Assembly (NCBI GenBank): GCA_001914195.1
Contig: MKYF01000025.1
Span: 1 to 38,375 of the forward strand
Direction of reading: 5' to 3'
Length of the DNA stretch: 38,375 nt
From: Streptococcus mitis
Lineage (GTDB): Bacteria > Bacillota > Bacilli > Lactobacillales > Streptococcaceae
Shown here in pieces: positions 7,759 through 16,385 of the stretch; the first letter of the stretch is position 1, and every line of letters begins with the position of its first letter. The translations under genes were made by a program, and so were the position numbers. The notes under the pieces were generated by a model. It was not told where the DNA came from and ran no database searches. It saw only the letters and a program-made list of their open reading frames with translations.

Positions 7759-10038
7759 CTACAAGACTTTAAAGACGCTGGTGCTAACGCCACCAACCAT
7801 GTCTTTATCACTTAAATGGCTATTGGTCACCAATAGTTCTAGATTTCCAGCATTTTCAAACTGGAAGTCTTGCCCTTTAGTATTAAATACAACCAGTAAA
7901 TGGTCTTCCCCTTGAATCTCATAGACAATCAAACCACTATGTTCATTTGCTGAATGAACAAAAACATGATGGTAAATTTCATCATAAGTAGGGTAAGAAA
8001 AGGCACCGGTTCCTGTCTTCAATCGAATCATCTGACGGATAAACTCAATACTATCTTGACGCTCATTAATCAAGTCCCAGTTCACTTGGTTCACACTGTC
8101 TGGAGCATTATAGCTATTCATAGCACGCTCTCTATCATCATGGGTCAACTCACCATTTTCACCAGTCGCAACTAGTTTAGTACGACCAAATTCTTGACCG
8201 ATTTCCATAAAGGCCATCCCTTGCATGAGTAGGTTCATAGCTGTGGCTGTCTCAACCTTGCGCATGATTTGTTCTGAACTTTGGTCTGGATGAAGAGTTG
8301 CCAATAAATCGTGAAGATTGTAATTGTCATGGGCTTCCACATAGTTAAGTACTTGATTTGGATGTGTATAGGTTCCTAATTCACGACTGCCTAGGATTGC
8401 TTTGGCAAGAATTGGCTCTGTCGCAGCACCGCTGACAAAACCTGATTTAATTGCACCGTAAACTTCTCCACCTTTGACAGCATCACGCTGATTGTCATTA
8501 AAGAAACCAATATTTGGCATTTCGTAGGCGTTGTCCTTCTTAGCCTTATCATAAGGGGCAAGACCTGTTCCCATGTCCCAACCTTCTCCATAAAGGATAA
8601 TGTTAGGGTCAATTTCATTCAAACTCTGACGAATCATCTGCATAGTCTTGACATCATGAATCCCCATCAAGTCAAAACGGAAGCCGTCAATATTGTATTC
8701 TTGCACCCAGTATAGAAGAGAATCAATCATATACTTGCGGAACATTTCGTGTTCACTGGCTGTTTCATTTCCAACACCCGTTCCATTCTGGAAGGTACCG
8801 TCTGGATTCATACGATAATAGTAATCAGGGACAGTTGTTTGGAAAGGTGCATCAACAACTGAGAAGGTATGGTTATAGACCACATCCATAATAACACCAA
8901 TACCCGCATCGTGGTAAGCTTGAACCATGGTCTTCAAATCACGAATAACCTGAGCTGGGTCGTCTGGATTAGTTGAAAAACTAGTTTCTGGCGCGTTATA
9001 GTTTTGTGGATCATAACCCCAGTTGTAGGTTACATTCCCATCCGCATCATATTCTTTGTGACGGTCTGCAATTGGTTGCAACTGAACATAATTGTAGCCT
9101 ATCTTCTTGATGTAATCAAAAGCAGTTGCTTGGCCGTACTGGTTAACTGTTCCAGTCTGTGCAGCACCTAAGAAAGTTCCTCGAAGATGTTCATCCACAC
9201 CTGAGGTCGGTGATTTGGTCAAATCACGAATATGCATTTCACAGATGACTGACTTACATGGATTTGCCAAGCGCCAAGTAGCCTCAGAACCATGCTTAAC
9301 CTCGAAGTTTGCAACTTGCTTTTCTTCATGGCTCAGGATAGCTGAACGTTTGCCATCAGGACTGGTAGCAATGGTATAGGGATCGCGTGTCACTGTTTGG
9401 TGGTGAGGGAATTGGACTTGATACTGATAAGCCTTACCAATCAAATCTTCCTCAACATCCAAACTCCAGACACCAATAGTATTGTCCTTATGGTTATAAG
9501 AGTAGCTATTGCCTCTCTCCATATCAAAAGTCTTCCAAACAGGTGCATCATTAGTAGCTGATTCATAAACGACAACCTGCACTTCTGTCGCTGTTGGAGC
9601 CCAAAGAGCAAAGTGAGCCTGATTGTCCTCTACACGGCACCCCAATTCCCCTTGGTAGCCCCAGTGGTGGTCGAAACTAGCACTATTGATAGCCTTGTCA
9701 AAGGCAAAAGGATTTTGATTTTTATAGAAAGGACTGGCGATAGCAGGATTTTCAGAATAATAAATTCTATCATCCCCTTCCAAAATCCAGACCTCCGTTA
9801 AGAGAGGATAGTGATTAAAACGGATGGCATATTCTTTACTGGTTTGGCCAGTATGAACCACAAAATTCAAGCTTTCTAAGGCATGAGAACTTGGGTGTTC
9901 AAAACTAAATAAAGCACCAAAATAATCTTCTTTGTAGGTCAGCAAATCAATCCGCTGGTCCTGACTTTTTACAAAAGAGCAAGTGTCGTATTCTCCATTC
10001 TTGCGATGATAATGAACGCGAATAGGGTAATTAAACAT
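7759..10038 (-). CDS. pulA: Type I pullulanase (GH13 debranching enzyme)
   Basis: 759 residues, the size of the intracellular streptococcal pullulanase rather than the much longer cell-wall-anchored one. It has no signal peptide and no LPxTG. An N-terminal carbohydrate-binding region and a CBM48 (about 120-215) precede a GH13 barrel. The type I signature YNWGYDPQNYNAPE is present. Catalytic regions are VIMDVVYNHTF, DGFRFDLMGIHD with the nucleophile Asp, ILYGEGWDMG with the acid/base Glu, and YVEAHDNYNLHD. It cleaves alpha-1,6 links in pullulan or glycogen-like glucans, complementing the glg operon. It follows ligA by 118 bp with no clear terminator between, so readthrough is possible. The ribosome site AAAGGA is rather far from the ATG. 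Confidence 0.94.
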   Translation of the reverse strand: MFNYPIRVHYHRKNGEYDTCSFVKSQDQRIDLLTYKEDYFGALFSFEHPSSHALESLNFVVHTGQTSKEYAIRFNHYPLLTEVWILEGDDRIYYSENPAIASPFYKNQNPFAFDKAINSASFDHHWGYQGELGCRVEDNQAHFALWAPTATEVQVVVYESATNDAPVWKTFDMERGNSYSYNHKDNTIGVWSLDVEEDLIGKAYQYQVQFPHHQTVTRDPYTIATSPDGKRSAILSHEEKQVANFEVKHGSEATWRLANPCKSVICEMHIRDLTKSPTSGVDEHLRGTFLGAAQTGTVNQYGQATAFDYIKKIGYNYVQLQPIADRHKEYDADGNVTYNWGYDPQNYNAPETSFSTNPDDPAQVIRDLKTMVQAYHDAGIGVIMDVVYNHTFSVVDAPFQTTVPDYYYRMNPDGTFQNGTGVGNETASEHEMFRKYMIDSLLYWVQEYNIDGFRFDLMGIHDVKTMQMIRQSLNEIDPNIILYGEGWDMGTGLAPYDKAKKDNAYEMPNIGFFNDNQRDAVKGGEVYGAIKSGFVSGAATEPILAKAILGSRELGTYTHPNQVLNYVEAHDNYNLHDLLATLHPDQSSEQIMRKVETATAMNLLMQGMAFMEIGQEFGRTKLVATGENGELTHDDRERAMNSYNAPDSVNQVNWDLINERQDSIEFIRQMIRLKTGTGAFSYPTYDEIYHHVFVHSANEHSGLIVYEIQGEDHLLVVFNTKGQDFQFENAGNLELLVTNSHLSDKDMVGGVSTSVFKVL

Positions 10039-10156
10039 TTTTTATTTTTCCTTTTTACTTCTTAATTTGTTTCTAGTTCACTAATAAATTCTTGATCGAT
10101 TTTGTCCCGATTAACACACATAGTCATATTATCTGAGCTCTGATTTTAAACGATTA

Positions 10157-12115
10157 TTACAAGCTTTCTAGCCAAGCTTCATCTCGAACCTCGATACCAA
10201 GTTCTTGTGCCTTTTGAAGTTTACTTCCAGCATCTGTACCTGCAACGACGAGATTGGTCTTTTTAGAAACACTGCCTGTCACCTTGGCACCCAGACTTTC
10301 GAGTTTGCTTTTAGCTTCTGAGCGTTTGAGACGTTCCAATTTCCCAGTCAATACAACGGTCAAACCTGACAAGGCCGCATCCGCTACTACTGTCTGACCT
10401 TTATAGTCCAGATTGACCCCAGCTTCTTTCAATTCTCTTAGGAGAATTTCAGAGCCTTCTGTCGCAAAATAAGTCTGAAGACTCTTGGCAATCACACCAC
10501 CCAAACTTTCAATACTAGCCACTTCATCTGGATCTGCCTGAGACAGATTTTCAATCGAGTGAAAATGTTGAAGTAACAGCTGACTGGCCTTGCTTCCGAC
10601 ATGGCGAATCCCTAGTCCAAACAAGAGTTTTTCAGCAGAGTTTTCCTTAGATGCTTGAATGGCTTGATACAGTTTAGAAGCGGACTTTTCCTTAACCCCC
10701 TCTAAAAGGAGAAAATCTTCCTCTTTCAAACGATAAATATCTGCCACGTCCTTAACCAAATTGGCAGCAAAGAGTTTCTCAACAATAGATGGACCAAGGC
10801 CTGTAATATTCATAGCATCTCGAGAAGCAAAGTGGATCAAACCTTCCATGATTTGGGCAGGACAACGCGGATTGATACAACGGAGAGCCACTTCATCTTC
10901 AAAGTGCAGCAAGACAGAATTACAACTTGGACAGTTTGTTGGGATATCTAGTTTTTCTTCAGAAACCCGTTTGGACTCTACCACACGTAAAACAGCAGGG
11001 ATGATGTCCCCAGCCTTATAGACGATAACTGTATCATCTTTGCGGATATCCTTTTCAGCAATATAATCAACATTGTGCAGGGTTGCACGGCTAACAGTTG
11101 TACCAGCTAGCTGAACAGGGGTCAGATTAGCAGTTGGGGTTACAACACCCGTACGGCCAACTGTCCAGTCAACTGATAGGAGTTGTGCTTCTTTTTCCTC
11201 AGCAGGAAACTTGTAGGCCACTGCCCACTTTGGAGCCTTAACAGTAAAACCAAGTTCTTCTTGACCTGCTAGGTCATTGACCTTGATTACCACCCCATCG
11301 ATATCATAAGGCAGATTCTCCCGTTTCTCTCCTACTTCTTGGATAAAATTCCAAATCTCATCCATGCTTTCAGCCAGAATTCGCTTAGGATTAACCACAA
11401 AACCTAGTTGTTCTAGGTGCATTAAGACTTTTTCTTGGCTGTCACGAGTTGAAGGGCTGGCTTCTTGATAGAGGAAGGTAGCAAGATTGCGCTTGGCAAC
11501 TACTGCTGTATCCAACTGTCGCAGGGTGCCTGCTGCCGCATTACGAGGATTGGCAAATTCAGGCTCTCCATTTTCTTGTCGTGCTTGGTTGACCTGGTCA
11601 AAAGAAGCGCGTGGCATATAACATTCCCCACGAACTGTGATATCTAGTTCTTCTGGCAAGGTCAAAGGAATGTCCTTAACACGCTTAAGATTTTCTGTGA
11701 TATTTTCCCCAATAGAACCATCACCACGTGTTGCCCCAGCAACCAAAATCCCCTTTTCATAAGTAAGCGAGATAGATAAGCCATCGATTTTCAGCTCACA
11801 AATATAGGTTGGATGGGCCACTTCCTTACGAACACGCGCATCAAAAGCTTCAAGCTCCTCACGTGAAAAAGCATCCTGCAAACTATAAAGAGGATACTGA
11901 TGACTGTATTTTTCAAAACCATCTAAGACTTTGCCACCAACACGATGGGTCGGACTGTCTGCTAACACTTGATCTGGATAGGCAGACTCCAACTCGACCA
12001 ACTCACGGTAAAGACGGTCATACTCACTGTCTGAAACCGACGGATTATCGCTGGTATAGTACTCAGTCGCATAGCGATTGAGCAAGGCGACCAACTCATT
12101 CATTCTTTTATTCAT
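10157..12115 (-). CDS. ligA: NAD+-dependent DNA ligase LigA
   Basis: 652 residues, standard length. It seals nicks in duplex DNA using NAD+. The N-terminal Ia domain (DSEYDRLYREL) is followed by the adenylation domain with the AMP-accepting Lys109 in ELKIDG. An OB fold, a four-cysteine zinc finger (CPSC...CINPRC, about 395-425), helix-hairpin-helix repeats and a C-terminal BRCT domain (about 575-652) complete it. No ribosome site precedes the ATG. Instead an extended -10 (TGGTAAAAT) ends exactly six bases before it, so the mRNA is predicted to start on the A of ATG. A second in-frame ATG four codons in also lacks a ribosome site. Confidence 0.97.
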   Translation of the reverse strand: MNKRMNELVALLNRYATEYYTSDNPSVSDSEYDRLYRELVELESAYPDQVLADSPTHRVGGKVLDGFEKYSHQYPLYSLQDAFSREELEAFDARVRKEVAHPTYICELKIDGLSISLTYEKGILVAGATRGDGSIGENITENLKRVKDIPLTLPEELDITVRGECYMPRASFDQVNQARQENGEPEFANPRNAAAGTLRQLDTAVVAKRNLATFLYQEASPSTRDSQEKVLMHLEQLGFVVNPKRILAESMDEIWNFIQEVGEKRENLPYDIDGVVIKVNDLAGQEELGFTVKAPKWAVAYKFPAEEKEAQLLSVDWTVGRTGVVTPTANLTPVQLAGTTVSRATLHNVDYIAEKDIRKDDTVIVYKAGDIIPAVLRVVESKRVSEEKLDIPTNCPSCNSVLLHFEDEVALRCINPRCPAQIMEGLIHFASRDAMNITGLGPSIVEKLFAANLVKDVADIYRLKEEDFLLLEGVKEKSASKLYQAIQASKENSAEKLLFGLGIRHVGSKASQLLLQHFHSIENLSQADPDEVASIESLGGVIAKSLQTYFATEGSEILLRELKEAGVNLDYKGQTVVADAALSGLTVVLTGKLERLKRSEAKSKLESLGAKVTGSVSKKTNLVVAGTDAGSKLQKAQELGIEVRDEAWLESL

Positions 12116-12121
12116 AAGACC

Positions 12122-12151
12122 ATTTTACCATAAAGTAAGCCCTCCTCACAA
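12122..12151 (-). promoter_or_regulatory. ligA promoter, predicting a leaderless mRNA
   Basis: On the minus strand, TTGTGA (12151-12146), an 18-base spacer and the -10 TAAAAT (12127-12122) preceded by TGG are followed by six bases and then the ligA ATG at 12115. A start 7 bases after the -10 box falls on the A of the ATG. Confidence 0.6.
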
Positions 12152-12162
12152 ACGAGAAGGGC
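12139..12162 (-). terminator. GC-rich hairpin between MFS gene and ligA
   Basis: GCCCTCCTC (12139-12147) and GAGAAGGGC (12154-12162) form a 9-bp stem with one wobble pair and a 6-base loop. The run behind it on the minus strand is only TTACTTT, so it is a weak terminator candidate. It overlaps the -35 box of ligA, so it might also influence that promoter. Confidence 0.35.
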
Positions 12163-12206
12163 GGAAAAACACTTAGTTTGAAATTATTTTTGAAGTCCAA
12201 GCAAAC

Positions 12207-13385
12207 TTATGTCTCTTTTTCAAAACGGGTTCGAACATATCCGAGAGCTAAGAAAGATAAGGCTACAACTCCAAGTCCAATAATCAAGAAAGAATAAAGA
12301 TGAACACTTGGAAGCCAGGTCATTAAACCTGTTGCAATAGGCATAAATAGTATAGCTAAGGTATAAATCGAACTGAGAACCCTTCCCAGATATTCACCTT
12401 CAACCTTGGTTTGTACTTGAGTAAAAAAGTGAATATTAAATATCGTCATAAACAATTCACAAACGAAATTTCCTGAAAAAGTCAGATAGGATGGGAGAGT
12501 GAAGCCCATTATCATCACTCCAAGTCCAGTCAGAGCCAATAAAAACAGAAGCATTTCCATACTGGCTTTAATCTTACTAGCTAACAGCGCCCCAACAATA
12601 GAACCGATAGCCCCCATTGTCAAAATAGTGGCATAAGCACCTTGAACTCCATAGAGCTGATTTGAAAAGGGGAGGAGGTAATTAAAGGCTGCGAAGAAAA
12701 AATTGACACTTGAAGCCATGACTAACAAAAAGAAGATTTCCTTTTGCTTCACAATATAGTGAACTCCCTCCTTGATATCAGAAAAAATAACTTTGAATGT
12801 AAGTTTCTTCTCCCCCATAGTCTTCTCTTCTTTTTTGGGAAGCAGGGCTACCAATCCAAAAGCGAGAAAAAAACTAAGGGCATCTAATACCAAGGTAATG
12901 CGAAGACTTGCAAATTGTAAGACCAGAAAAGAGAGTACAGGAGAACTCACACTGACAACCTGCAAGACCAATTCCAAACGAGAATTGTAGAGGACCAGTT
13001 CATCCTTCTCTACCAATTCTGTGATAATAGCTTTATTGGCAGGCCGAGAAAAAGCAAAGGCAATCGCCTGCACAATATTAGCAACAATCAAAGCTCCAAT
13101 CATCCAGCTGTCATCCCTTATGAAAGAAATAGCCAGACAAAGAATCCCACAAACAAGGTCTGCCACCATTAAAATCTTACGACGAGAAAAACGGTCTGAA
13201 ATGACTCCACCAAAGGGATTAACTAGTATGGATGTAATGAGTTCAGAGATCTGATACATTCCTAAAACTGTCTGTCCGATAGTCCCCATGGAAGCCAACC
13301 AGACACTATTTCCATAATCATAGAGCATATTCCCTATCTTGTTAACAGCTCCACGGCTAATCAACTGTAGTGCATAGCGATTCAT
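12207..13385 (-). CDS. MFS transporter, DHA3/macrolide-efflux-like
   Basis: 392 residues with about 12 hydrophobic segments. Between segments 2 and 3 is the MFS signature loop GGVISDRFSRRKIL (about residues 59-72). The basic loop KKEEKTMGEKKLTFK (about 184-198) separates the halves. The architecture resembles the Mef/DHA3 drug exporters of streptococci, but the substrate cannot be told from sequence. It lies 79 bp downstream of the Rgg-type regulator and on the same strand, a setting that suggests regulator-controlled export. The ATG has GAGAGGAG just upstream. Confidence 0.85.
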   Translation of the reverse strand: MNRYALQLISRGAVNKIGNMLYDYGNSVWLASMGTIGQTVLGMYQISELITSILVNPFGGVISDRFSRRKILMVADLVCGILCLAISFIRDDSWMIGALIVANIVQAIAFAFSRPANKAIITELVEKDELVLYNSRLELVLQVVSVSSPVLSFLVLQFASLRITLVLDALSFFLAFGLVALLPKKEEKTMGEKKLTFKVIFSDIKEGVHYIVKQKEIFFLLVMASSVNFFFAAFNYLLPFSNQLYGVQGAYATILTMGAIGSIVGALLASKIKASMEMLLFLLALTGLGVMIMGFTLPSYLTFSGNFVCELFMTIFNIHFFTQVQTKVEGEYLGRVLSSIYTLAILFMPIATGLMTWLPSVHLYSFLIIGLGVVALSFLALGYVRTRFEKET

Positions 13386-13413
13386 ATAAAAACTCCTCTC
13401 AAATTTTGAAACT

Positions 13414-13422
13414 ATTGTATCA
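13414..13422 (-). promoter_or_regulatory. Possible extended -10 promoter for the MFS gene
   Basis: The minus strand reads TGATACAAT, an extended -10 box (TACAAT at 13419-13414), about 30 bp upstream of the MFS ATG. No convincing -35 box is seen, which would suit an activator-dependent promoter. Upstream CTCCTTT (about 13430-13436) is complementary to the MFS ribosome site, so longer readthrough RNA from the regulator gene might mask it. Confidence 0.35.
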
Positions 13423-13464
13423 AAACCGAAAGGAGCTTTTTATTTTTTCCCTTATCTGGGAAAA

Positions 13465-14328
13465 TTAATCTTTGACAAATTTTTCGTAATGTTCCTGATA
13501 GTAGGCTACTTGCTCAGGAAGACCTAACACATCAAAAATATGCATGGCCTCTTGCATCTGCTTACAGCCTTCTGTAAATTGTCCTTTTTGGTACAAGGCA
13601 AAGCCTTTTAAGTAATGTAAAATATTCCGTTCATACAAACTAATGTTTTTACCAATAATCTTCTCTGTATAAGCTTCAAAATAGCTAGCATTATCAAAAG
13701 AAGAATGCTCTAAACAATGCTGGTAACAATTGAGGGCCAAAATCAAAACTAATCTCTTATGGCGACCAATCTCTTGGTAAAATTCTTCCCTCTCCATAAC
13801 TTCTCTACCAATCCGAGTGACATAGTCCACATTGTAGAAACTATAGAGGTTCCCGAAAAGAATCAACTCATACATGGTCCATTCTTCTGTTTTGAAGAGA
13901 TAATCTGCTACCTTATCCAAATCATCCTGCTTCATATCATAACTAGAATCTCTTTGACAAATCAGACCTTGTAGCAAAATCCAGTTCAGCTCAAAATAAA
14001 GGGGAGTCGTCGAACTCTTAGCCTTTTCAAGTTGTTCTATTTGAAGCTTTTGAAAACCTGCAATATCATTTGAATAGTAAAGAGGCACAATTTGTCCCAT
14101 CATGGCAACATGTTCATGATTATGAAAATTCCTTGCCTTATCCATGAAATTTTCGATTGTGACATGAATGTTATCCAAAAGCTCAAAGAAACGTGAGACT
14201 GCTAGGTCAGACTCCCCAAGCTCAAAGCGAGATAACTGAGAAGTTGAACAGGACTCGCCTGCGGCCTCCTTTAAGGAATAATTACCACTTGTCCGAAATT
14301 CACGAAATACTTTTCCAAGATGTTCCAT
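13465..14328 (-). CDS. Rgg/GadR/MutR-family transcriptional regulator
   Basis: 287 residues. The N-terminal XRE-type helix-turn-helix (about 1-60) reads MEHLGKVFREFR, SLKEAAGESCSTSQLSRFE and GESDLAVSRFFELL, a clear Rgg/MutR pattern. The rest is an alpha-helical, TPR-like C-terminal region of the kind that binds short peptide pheromones in studied members. An upstream in-frame ATG at 14358 would lie inside the preceding gene. The start at 14328 is preferred because it has AGGTGT upstream and the ABC-F stop ends 2 bp before it. No short pheromone (SHP-like) gene is visible nearby, so the ligand is unknown. Confidence 0.88.
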   Translation of the reverse strand: MEHLGKVFREFRTSGNYSLKEAAGESCSTSQLSRFELGESDLAVSRFFELLDNIHVTIENFMDKARNFHNHEHVAMMGQIVPLYYSNDIAGFQKLQIEQLEKAKSSTTPLYFELNWILLQGLICQRDSSYDMKQDDLDKVADYLFKTEEWTMYELILFGNLYSFYNVDYVTRIGREVMEREEFYQEIGRHKRLVLILALNCYQHCLEHSSFDNASYFEAYTEKIIGKNISLYERNILHYLKGFALYQKGQFTEGCKQMQEAMHIFDVLGLPEQVAYYQEHYEKFVKD

Positions 14329-14330
14329 CT

Positions 14331-16232
14331 TTACACCTGCTCTGATAATTCTTCCCACTCAAGCATGGCTTCTTCCTGACGGTGGCTGATTTTGTCCAGT
14401 TCAGCCTGTAATTCCATCAGTTTGTCGGCATCGTTTGTTTCCAACATTTGTTCAGAAATGACTTGGCTTTGACTTTCTAACTCTTCGATTTCAGCTTCTA
14501 GATTTTCGATTTGTCGCATGAGTTTGCGAACTTCTTTTTGACTTTCTTTCTGTGCCTGATAATCATTGACTGGACTTGCTACTTTTTCTTGATTGCTGGT
14601 TGAATCTTCCTCTATCTGACTGACTTCCATTTCAGCCTTTTTATCGACATAATAGTCGTAATCTCCAAGATAGAGAATCGAACCATTTTCAGATAATTCT
14701 AAAACATGAGTTGCCACACGATTGATAAAGTAACGGTCGTGGCTGACAAAGAGCAAGGTCCCATCAAAATCAATCAAGGCATTTTCCAACACTTCCTTGC
14801 TATCAATATCCAGATGGTTGGTCGGCTCGTCCAGAATCAAAAAGTTGTTGTTTTCCATAGACAATTTAGCCAAAAGCAAACGAGCTTTCTCTCCTCCAGA
14901 CAGCATACCAACTGATTTTTTAACATCATCTCCTGAAAAAAGAAAGGCACCTAGACGGTTACGGATTTCAACTTCTGGTGTCAGTTTAAAATCATTCCAG
15001 AGTTCATCCAGCACCGTATTACTTGCTTTCAGCTTACTTTGGGTTTGGTCATAGTAACCCACCTCAACATTAGCACCAAATCGTTTCTCTCCCTCGATAA
15101 AAGGAATCTGATCCACAATAGATTTGATAAAGGTTGATTTCCCAATACCATTTGGACCGACGATAGCGACAGCATTCATCTTACGAAGGTCTAAGTTGAT
15201 AGGCTCTGACAATATTTCCCCATCATAGCCAATAGCTGCATTTGCGACAGTCAGGACAACATTACCTGACGTTTTTTCAGATTGGAAGGTCATGTTGGCT
15301 GACTTCTTACCAGCTTCAGGCTTGTCCAAACGCTCCATTTTTTCCAGTTGTTTGCGTCGAGATTGGGCACGTTTGGTCGTAGAAGCACGGACTAGATTGC
15401 GATTGACAAAATCTTCCAGAGCAGCGATCTCTTTCTGCTGCTTTTCATAGTTTTTTGCCTCAGTAGCTAGCTTTTGTTCTTTCAGCTCGACAAAACGGGA
15501 GTAATTCCCCACATAGCGATCCAAGGAATGCTTGGTCAAATCCAGCGTAATCGTCGCAACCTTGTCCAAGAAATAACGGTCGTGGCTGACGATAATGAGG
15601 GCACCGCTATAGTTCACCAAGTAATTCTCTAGCCAGGCAATAGTTTCGATATCCAAGTGGTTGGTTGGCTCGTCCAAGACCAAGAGATTTGGCTTTTCAA
15701 GAAGCATTTTAGCAAGAGCCAGACGGGTGTTTTGACCACCAGAAAGCTCGGCAATTTTCATCTGCCACATAGATTCGTCAAACTTGAATCCATTTAAAAT
15801 CGCTCGAATATCAGCTTCATAGGTGAAACCACCTGCTTGGCGAAAATTCTCAGATAAGCGGTCGTAATCTGACATCAGCTTATTCAAGTCCTCACCAGAC
15901 TTTTCACCCATCTCCAGCTCCATCTGACGAAGTTGTTTCTCAGTCCGACGCAAGTCATCAAAGACATAAAGCATTTCATCGTAGATGGTATTTTCAGACT
16001 CAAAACGGCTATCTTGGGCTAGGTAAGACAGAGAAATATCTTTTTTCTTATTGATTTCTCCACTAGTTGGCTCCTCTTCTCCAACCAAAATCTTCAAAAG
16101 AGTAGACTTACCTGCTCCATTTTTCCCAACAAGGGCTATCCGATCTCGTTCATCAACCTGCAGGTTGATATTATCAAAAAGAACTTCTCCTGCAAAAGAA
16201 CGTTCAATTTTATTAGCTTGTAAAATAATCAT
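14331..16232 (-). CDS. ABC-F family ATPase (Uup/YfmR-like, ribosome-associated type)
   Basis: 633 residues with two nucleotide-binding domains and no membrane segments. Domain 1 has Walker A GKNGAGKST, signature LSGGQNTRL and Walker B LLVLDEPTNHLD; domain 2 has GPNGIGKST, LSGGEKARL and LILDEPTNHLD. A charged linker (about 240-310) lies between them, and a C-terminal coiled coil follows (about 560-630, rich in E, K, Q). Such soluble ABC-F proteins act on the ribosome, as translation factors or antibiotic protectors; which applies here is not decidable. The start MIILQANKIERSF at 16232 fits homologues. It has no ribosome site and is predicted leaderless. It ends 2 bp before the Rgg-type gene, so both are co-transcribed. 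Confidence 0.9.
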   Translation of the reverse strand: MIILQANKIERSFAGEVLFDNINLQVDERDRIALVGKNGAGKSTLLKILVGEEEPTSGEINKKKDISLSYLAQDSRFESENTIYDEMLYVFDDLRRTEKQLRQMELEMGEKSGEDLNKLMSDYDRLSENFRQAGGFTYEADIRAILNGFKFDESMWQMKIAELSGGQNTRLALAKMLLEKPNLLVLDEPTNHLDIETIAWLENYLVNYSGALIIVSHDRYFLDKVATITLDLTKHSLDRYVGNYSRFVELKEQKLATEAKNYEKQQKEIAALEDFVNRNLVRASTTKRAQSRRKQLEKMERLDKPEAGKKSANMTFQSEKTSGNVVLTVANAAIGYDGEILSEPINLDLRKMNAVAIVGPNGIGKSTFIKSIVDQIPFIEGEKRFGANVEVGYYDQTQSKLKASNTVLDELWNDFKLTPEVEIRNRLGAFLFSGDDVKKSVGMLSGGEKARLLLAKLSMENNNFLILDEPTNHLDIDSKEVLENALIDFDGTLLFVSHDRYFINRVATHVLELSENGSILYLGDYDYYVDKKAEMEVSQIEEDSTSNQEKVASPVNDYQAQKESQKEVRKLMRQIENLEAEIEELESQSQVISEQMLETNDADKLMELQAELDKISHRQEEAMLEWEELSEQV

Positions 16233-16238
16233 ACAAGT

Positions 16239-16267
16239 AGTATAGCATGTTTCCCTAAGGCATTCAA
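16239..16267 (-). promoter_or_regulatory. ABC-F gene promoter, predicting a leaderless mRNA
   Basis: On the minus strand, TTGAAT (16267-16262), a 17-base spacer and the extended -10 TGCTATACT (TATACT at 16244-16239) are followed by six bases and the ATG at 16232. The expected start nucleotide is the A of the ATG. All elements are near consensus. Confidence 0.72.
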
Positions 16268-16318
16268 GACTTGATAAACAGGCATATGTCACTACTTTTC
16301 TGAAAATTATGCTACCGT

Positions 16319-16347
16319 TTTACTAAAACGCTAAAAAGTGCTATAAT
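16319..16347 (+). promoter_or_regulatory. pgm promoter
   Basis: TTTACT (16319-16324), a 17-base spacer and TATAAT (16342-16347) precede the phosphoglucomutase gene. The start would be near 16354, and AAAGGAG stands about 7 bases before the ATG. It diverges from the ABC-F promoter. Confidence 0.75.
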
Positions 16348-16385
16348 GTGAACGGTTAAAACAATTTACAAAAAGGAGAATTTTA

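Noticed and set aside
10062..10127. 21-codon minus-strand frame between ligA and pulA (starts MTMCVNRDKID)
   Set aside because: No ribosome site, no recognised similarity; kept only as a possible relic in the 118-bp gap.
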